Assembly (NCBI GenBank): GCA_002943765.1
Contig: PQWQ01000005.1
Location: 1,736,001-1,800,000 of the forward strand
Source: Psoroptes ovis
Taxonomy: Eukaryota; Arthropoda; Arachnida; Sarcoptiformes; Psoroptidae
Reading direction: 5' to 3'
Length of the DNA stretch: 64,000 nucleotides
Shown here: piece after piece, positions 58,142 to 64,000 of the stretch
Layout of the letters: each line of letters opens with the position of its first letter
How positions within the stretch are numbered: the stretch's first letter is position 1
The notes under the pieces: generated by a model
What the model was told of the DNA's origin: nothing
Database searches by the model: none
Seen by the model: the letters and a program-made list of their open reading frames with translations, nothing else
Program-made: the position numbers and the translations under genes

Positions 58142-61100
58142 CAAGGGTAATTTTGATTAAATGAAATTTTTTGGTGAAAGAAAAGCAATTAATTCCTACC
58201 AAATCATATTTTAGGAATCAACGAAATATTGGAAAAATGAATAAATTAATTCATTCGCATATTCTTATCTAAATGTCTATTCATTGAAGATAATGTATAT
58301 TGCCATGTGATTATGGTCAATAAATTGTAATCTTAATTGAGCAAAATCAAGGAATAATTCGCTTTGATTCACATGAATACGATTGAATCGAATGAAAATG
58401 AAATGAAATTATCATTATTATTTGAAAATGAAATAAAAAATTTTAAATAATTAAACTAAATCGATGATGTGAATAAATGCCATGCATTAATGAGTTTATT
58501 TTTAAATTAAAGTTTTACAAAATTTTTCAAAAATTCAAAGATTCAAATGTACAAATACAAAATATAAATTCAATAAATAATATTTTCATGTTTTTCCTAT
58601 GGCGAAGAAAGAAAACAAGTTAATAAACATCTTTCTTAACAAATTTCACGAATTTTTCACGATACAATACAAGTGAATATATCATCATATCATCAGTCAA
58701 TTTACCATTTACCAGCCACTATTCACAATTAACCATCGAGGAATCAGGTTTTGCTGAGAGTATCAAGTCATTGGATAATGCTGAGAATGTGCATGAATTC
58801 ATGTATTCACAAACATTCACACGCACTCACACACATGCAACAGGTATCAATAACAGATAATGATGATGAGGATGAAGATGATGATGATCATCATCATCAT
58901 AATCATCATAGCATTAAGACATGGTTTTGGTGGTGGTAACGATGGTCTTGGTGGTGGTGGTAGCAACAAATTTTTAATTTTTTGGGCGGTAAAATGAAAA
59001 TTATTTGAAAATAATCAAAATCAAAATAATTTATATTTTGATTTAACATTGAATTTCGATGTTTGAAATTGAATTTTCTTATTTCTCAAAGATAAATTGA
59101 TCTTGATAATGATTTGAAAATATTTCATTTTAAGAAAATTATTTCATCATTTTATGATTTGAAATATCAGAAATATTTGCATGGATTTAATTTCAATCAA
59201 ATTTTCAATCAAATTCACTCTTCAAAAGCTGTATAAGCATTTGGATATGAATGTTTTTACTTTTAATTTTCAACCACCAAAAAAATTTAATTTCATTTTT
59301 AATTTGAAATTAATTCAAAATTAAATCAATCATTGATTGAACATAATCAAATCAAACCAACATTGATTCTGATTGATCGATTTCTTCATTCAATTTTCAT
59401 GAAAATTAATCCATTCATATTCCTCCATCCATCCATCAATCAATCAATCAATCGATCAAGTTGTCTTGTATTGTCCATCAGCTTTACATCATACATGTTT
59501 TCACTTTACATGTTTCAACAATATTCAAAAGGTGCATAAATCTGAAAGGTGTTGCATTGATTGTTTCGAATGTGAAAACTAATCAATGAGAAAAAAAAAT
59601 ATGAAATTCAATCAATTTTGTAGTGTAAATTACAAAATTTGAATAATGTTTTGTTGTTTGTATGCAAATCACGAATTAATCAATTCAATTTATAAAAAAA
59701 AAATATTCATGTACAAAAATATCCATAATCCATCGATTTAATAATAATAATAATAATCATTGAAACAATACGTCACAACACGTCATAATCCATGAATAAT
59801 AACAACGCCAGCAACAACGAAAACAACAAATCAATCATTAATCAATCAATCGAAAGAAGCAGAATCGAAAGAGAAAAATATGAATGATGGTGGATGCGGA
59901 TGATGATCATTGGAAATCATTATTCTTTGAAATGTTTTCATGACCAACAACATTGATAAACAAAGGAATTTTTTTTTTTTGACCAAAACAAAAGAAGAAT
60001 TCATCAATTGTTATCATTGATTATTCGAAGATTTCATTTGAAAATTTTGAAAAATAATTTCAAAATCAATCGATTGAAATTGAATGAAAAAATAATCATT
60101 AAATGAAGAAGAAAACAAATGAATTTGAAGAAAATTTAAACAGAAATCAATTATCGATGATATTGGCTGGTAAATGATTATTTAATTGAACTCATATTGT
60201 TGATACAATGTATGAATGGACAATTGACTATTTCAATTATTTGTTTGATCAACCGAACGAATCTTTATCCTTGCCCAAAGTGTGTTTGTCAAATCAATTT
60301 TAAATCAATTAACATTTGATTAGCTGCGAATGCATCATTTGCACCTAATGTGTTTACTTGTTTCTTCTTCTTCGAAGGTGTTTGTTTGGTGTCTTAGATA
60401 ATAACGATTTAATAACAACAAAATTACAAAACATTGATACATAATCATTGACATTGAAATTTAAAAATAGAAAATTCATTCATTTTTTTAAATGCACCAA
60501 GAAAATATGAAATAGAATCAATTCAAGTTCATCAAATTAATCGATTTCGACAAATCAAAAAAACAAATCAATGATCATAAAATTGGTCAACCATTTTTTT
60601 CCCCGTAATCGTTTGATTGGTAAACAATCAAATTAGTTTGTTTATCTGTTTGGTTGTTTGTTTTGATCAAAAAATGAAAAATTCTCAACATTCAATTCAA
60701 TACACCTTAAATTGAATTCAAAATTCAAATATCAACAAGTGGCTACAACCCTTTCTTCATTTTCGTCATAATTGAAATCAATTGAATTGAAATACTGATA
60801 CATGTAACTAATAGTACTACCATTAATCATTCAACGACTATTGATCAATATAATAATGAAGCATTTATATTTATGAATTCAATTTATTAGAAAAATACCC
60901 ATTGAAAAATTATCTGAAAAATTTCGATAAGAAAACAAACAAACAACAAGAATTCATTATCATTCATATTGCAATCTAAGTGTGTGTGTGTGTTTGCTTA
61001 TTTGTACATTTATTTGATTATTTTGTACGTGTTTGTGTGTGGTATTATCATCATAATCTTCAACCATTATTAGCAACAGCGATATTACCATCATCATCAT

Positions 61101-61809
61101 CATCATTAACAATTATTATTATCATTATAAGCATTATTATTATTACCTTAGATTTAAATCTTTCCTGTAAAAATTCATTCGTTCATTCATTCATGATCAA
61201 CAACATTATCTGCAGTTTTGAATTGAAATTTTCAGTAAATATTCATATATTCATATTTAAAAATCATATAAATGATATTTCTTTTTCTTGTTGTTGCTGT
61301 TAACATCGATTATTAATCAGTCATTTAGTTAAGAAAAAAAAAAATTTCAATCAAAATTTTAAAAATCAATCCTTTCGTTTTTGTGATTGTACTTGTGATT
61401 TGTTCAAAAAAATATTCATTCAAATCTAATGAAGATATTCATTGGAAATTTTAAATTTTTTTTAATTGAAATTCAAAGGAATTCAAATTTTCCTTTGATT
61501 GAATATTGATTGATTGATTGATAGATTCAAATCAAATGAAATCAAATCATCCAAAAAAAGATCCATTCCATTTAATCATTTCATAATCAATTGAATTGTG
61601 CATAAATTGATTGAATATTTAATCCATAATCAATGATTAATACAGTGATCAATCAATCAAATCGATCAAAAATTTCGATTTCAATTAACATCGTTACCTT
61701 AATTCTCAAGAAAACCAAAAAGGTGGTAATTTATTCAGATTACACTTGTTGCATTCAAAGGTGTTCATATGTTTTGAAATTTGTATGCGATTGATCGCAC
61801 ATATGTTAA
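58142..61809. other. Intergenic stretch before the growth-factor gene
   Basis: 3.7 kb of AT-rich DNA with simple repeats (CAATCAATCAAT near 59435, TG near 60980) and no MITE copies; presumed upstream regulatory DNA of the gene at 61922. Confidence 0.5.
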
Positions 61810-61819
61810 TATATAAAAC
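61810..61819 (+). promoter_or_regulatory. TATA-like box upstream of the growth-factor gene
   Basis: TATATAAAAC lies about 110 bases before the ATG at 61922, a spacing that would leave a short leader. In DNA this AT-rich such matches are common, so this is only a candidate core promoter. Confidence 0.3.
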
Positions 61820-61921
61820 TTACGAATCAAACCGAATCGATCAAAATTAATCATATTCGACAGCATCGAAAACAAACAAACATTGAATGATTAATTGATC
61901 AACAAAAAAAAAGTGGGGAAA

Positions 61922-62953
61922 ATGGCAAAATTAGCTTTAATTCAACAAAATATGAATCGGATATCGATTTTGAAATCGATATTCAATCCATATCGTGATC
62001 GACATGATCATGACCATCATCACCAGCACCAGCACCATCATGACCATGACCATCATGACCATCACCATGATCATCATCATAATTATAATAATCGAAATCA
62101 TTATAATCATCATACAATAATACTGACCATAATAAATTATTCAATATTATTACAATTATTATTGATTTCAAATAACTTTCATACAATTATCTGTGATTTA
62201 TCGATACAAATTAATCAAAATTTTAATAATAATTCAAATATTAATCAATCAAATAATAATAATAATAATAATAACAATTATGAACATTATTATATACAAC
62301 ATCCATCACCAAATGAATCGCTGTTAGCATCTGAACATTATAATTTCATTCTTAAATATGGTAAATGTCAATATCCACAACAAAAAATTATCAATATACA
62401 AATGGAATTTCGTAATACAAGCGCAACGAAGAAATATATACCACATTGTACCATATTACATCGTTGTGGTGATAGCAGTGGTTGTTGCCGGTTGGAAACT
62501 GAACATTGTGTACCTAAACGTACGGTCGATGTTAAACTATATTTTTGGACAATTGAAATAACCAAGCGTGGTCATAAGAAAGGTATCGAAGTTATAACGA
62601 TGAAAAATCATACCGAATGTATGTGTGCTCCGATCAACAGTAATCATAACAATCATCATCAAAATAATCATCCAAAATCGCTACATCAATTGATGCCAAG
62701 ACAAATCAATTTAAATCATTCAACAATGAATCATGATAATTCTCATCAATTAAATATTCATAAAAATAATCAATTATACAGTGATACATTACAACAACAA
62801 CAACAGCAACAACACAAACCACAAACATCATCAGCATCATCGGTGACAACACGTGCACCATCAACCAAATTAATATCAATGATTATTGCTGGAATTAATT
62901 CATCATCATCAACATCGCCACCAACAACAACGATATCGTCGATGATAACATGA
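61922..62953 (+). CDS. Pvf: PDGF/VEGF-domain growth factor
   Basis: Secreted cystine-knot ligand of the family that activates PVR/VEGFR-type receptor tyrosine kinases in arthropods. From ATG at 61922 the product is 343 residues. A His/Asp-rich run (about 29-54) precedes a hydrophobic stretch TIILTIINYSILLQLLLI (about 65-82), the likely secretion signal or anchor. After an Asn run comes the core: KCQYP (Cys149), PHCTILHRCGDSSGCC (176, 182, 188, 189), HCVPKR (196) and HTECMCAP (233, 235). That is the full set of eight cysteines of the PDGF/VEGF domain. The C-terminus is Asn/His/Gln/Thr-rich without domains. It is a single exon in this window. The frame is open slightly upstream, but only from a TTG, so 61922 is preferred. 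Which Pvf paralogue it is cannot be told. Confidence 0.88.
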   Translation: MAKLALIQQNMNRISILKSIFNPYRDRHDHDHHHQHQHHHDHDHHDHHHDHHHNYNNRNHYNHHTIILTIINYSILLQLLLISNNFHTIICDLSIQINQNFNNNSNINQSNNNNNNNNNYEHYYIQHPSPNESLLASEHYNFILKYGKCQYPQQKIINIQMEFRNTSATKKYIPHCTILHRCGDSSGCCRLETEHCVPKRTVDVKLYFWTIEITKRGHKKGIEVITMKNHTECMCAPINSNHNNHHQNNHPKSLHQLMPRQINLNHSTMNHDNSHQLNIHKNNQLYSDTLQQQQQQQHKPQTSSASSVTTRAPSTKLISMIIAGINSSSSTSPPTTTISSMIT

Positions 62954-64000
62954 ATCGAAATGAATCAATTATTATTATTGTTATTATCGACAATTATCAT
63001 ACAGATACTCTTATAATAATGATAATAATAATTGAAAATCTAATTATTTAATCAACAAAATCATTTATAATTAACGATTATCATGTTATTATTCTTGTCA
63101 TTTTCATATTATAACATTATCATAAACAATATTTAAGCATGCAATCATCATTTCACTGATGGCAAAGACACCCACGAGCATCATCTTTGATTTTATAATA
63201 ATTAAATAATTGAATTCATTTCATTCAATTCCATATCATTACATGTAAAACTAATTGAATCATTCTAATTGCATAAGAAATCGTATTATTCTAATTATAA
63301 ATAAATTATAATCAGAATAATTTCATGGCACACATAATCATCAGAATCATCATCATCATCAATTCATCATATGGATCATATAATCATCCATTGAATCGTT
63401 GACAATTTAACTGTTTTCGAAGATTTTAATTCAAACTCTATTTTTCTGATGATTTAATTAAAATTGACCTGAATTTTAAAATTAAATTGAATTTCCTTCA
63501 TTTCGGAGTCTAAAATATTATATTATCAATATCATCTTTATTACCACGGAAACAATGCGGAACAGTTTTGATGAACATGGCATGGTGAACCACCATGGCA
63601 TATGAACCATCAAATCGAGTTCATCAAAAAAGAAGAAAATATTTTGGCAATTTTCCATCAAGAAAAAACAAATCAACAAACATAAAATGAATGGTACCAT
63701 CTTATTATCATCATCATCATCATCATTTGATTTGATTTGATTCAGTTAATTAATCAATCAAAATCATCGAATCGTAACGAATTGTGCTTGATGACTACCA
63801 TGGTGGATGAATATGACAAAATATCATGGATGGTAAAACATTTAAAAAATTAATTGTAAATTAATTTAATGTCGTCAACGACAATTCTAATAAATGAACT
63901 AGATTTAAATCGGAATTTCAATTCAAAAATGTCAAAACAAATTCAAAATATATTTCCCTCGATTGAAACATGATTTAAAAGCTTGTAAATATCACAAAAA
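62954..64000. other. Downstream of the growth-factor gene
   Basis: 1 kb probably including the 3' UTR; otherwise AT-rich with an ATC microsatellite near 63700. No further gene seen. Confidence 0.5.
63300..63305 (+). terminator. Polyadenylation signal candidate of the growth-factor gene
   Basis: AATAAA about 350 bases after the stop codon of the PDGF/VEGF-domain gene. It is plausible as the 3' end of a modest 3' UTR, but unproven in such AT-rich sequence. Confidence 0.25.

Noticed and set aside
61895..61921. Upstream extension of the growth-factor frame
   Set aside because: The extra codons begin at TTG, not ATG, and an ATG at 61887 is in another frame that stops after three codons.
62368..62565. 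Minus-strand reading frame inside the growth-factor gene
   Set aside because: It overlaps the conserved cystine-knot coding sequence on the other strand and matches nothing recognisable.
1..64000. tRNA, rRNA, CRISPR or bacterial operon features
   Set aside because: No cloverleaf with box A/B wording, no rRNA-like conserved core and no spaced direct-repeat array was seen; the sequence is eukaryotic.

Overview
The window is AT-rich eukaryotic DNA (roughly 70% A+T by eye). Its genes are interrupted by introns, carry GT-AG splice sites and encode proteins full of Asn, Gln, His and Asp runs. The recognisable genes are an arthropod-style classical cadherin with laminin-G domains, a PDGF/VEGF-type growth factor and a mitochondrial inner-membrane peptidase. 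The low-complexity style and compact introns suggest a mite, possibly an astigmatid, but this is inference from style; only 'animal, probably arthropod' is firm.

Region 1-40,954 is dominated by one minus-strand gene, a CadN-like classical cadherin. I can trace it from a signal-peptide exon (ATG at 40,954) through 14 further coding segments to a cytoplasmic-tail exon ending at 2,704. All inferred junctions are phase-compatible and give about 2,700 codons. The remaining tail lies beyond position 1. The gene encodes a long low-complexity N-terminus, about five cadherin repeats, the juxtamembrane classical-cadherin region, LamG-EGF-LamG-EGF, one membrane span and a Q/N-rich tail start. Its introns hold most of the small repeats in the window.

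Region 41,000-51,850 has no convincing host gene. It holds the 3' end of a decayed non-LTR retrotransposon (43.4-43.7 kb), several hairpin elements and simple repeats. At 51,867-52,652 (+) lies a complete, apparently intronless IMP2-type peptidase gene. Region 52,800-61,800 is intergenic and contains a textbook non-autonomous hAT transposon (56,939-58,133) with an 8-bp target duplication. At 61,922-62,953 (+) lies a single-exon PDGF/VEGF-domain gene with a TATA-like box upstream.

The most notable structure is a family of tiny hairpin elements (about 72-103 bp) ending in GRGGYTGTCCGAAAAGTT. There are 18 paired copies and 3 half copies, all between 1.0 and 46.5 kb, mostly inside cadherin introns and never in an exon. 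Some copies are inverted repeats well into the interior, so intronic transcription would yield short hairpin RNAs. A second small family ends in CCCTTTGCAYTCGACAGG; two copies have TTAA on both sides, as in piggyBac-type elements. A third, looser family shares an ACGTAGC-ACGTC core. The three genes have no evident functional link; they are simply neighbours.
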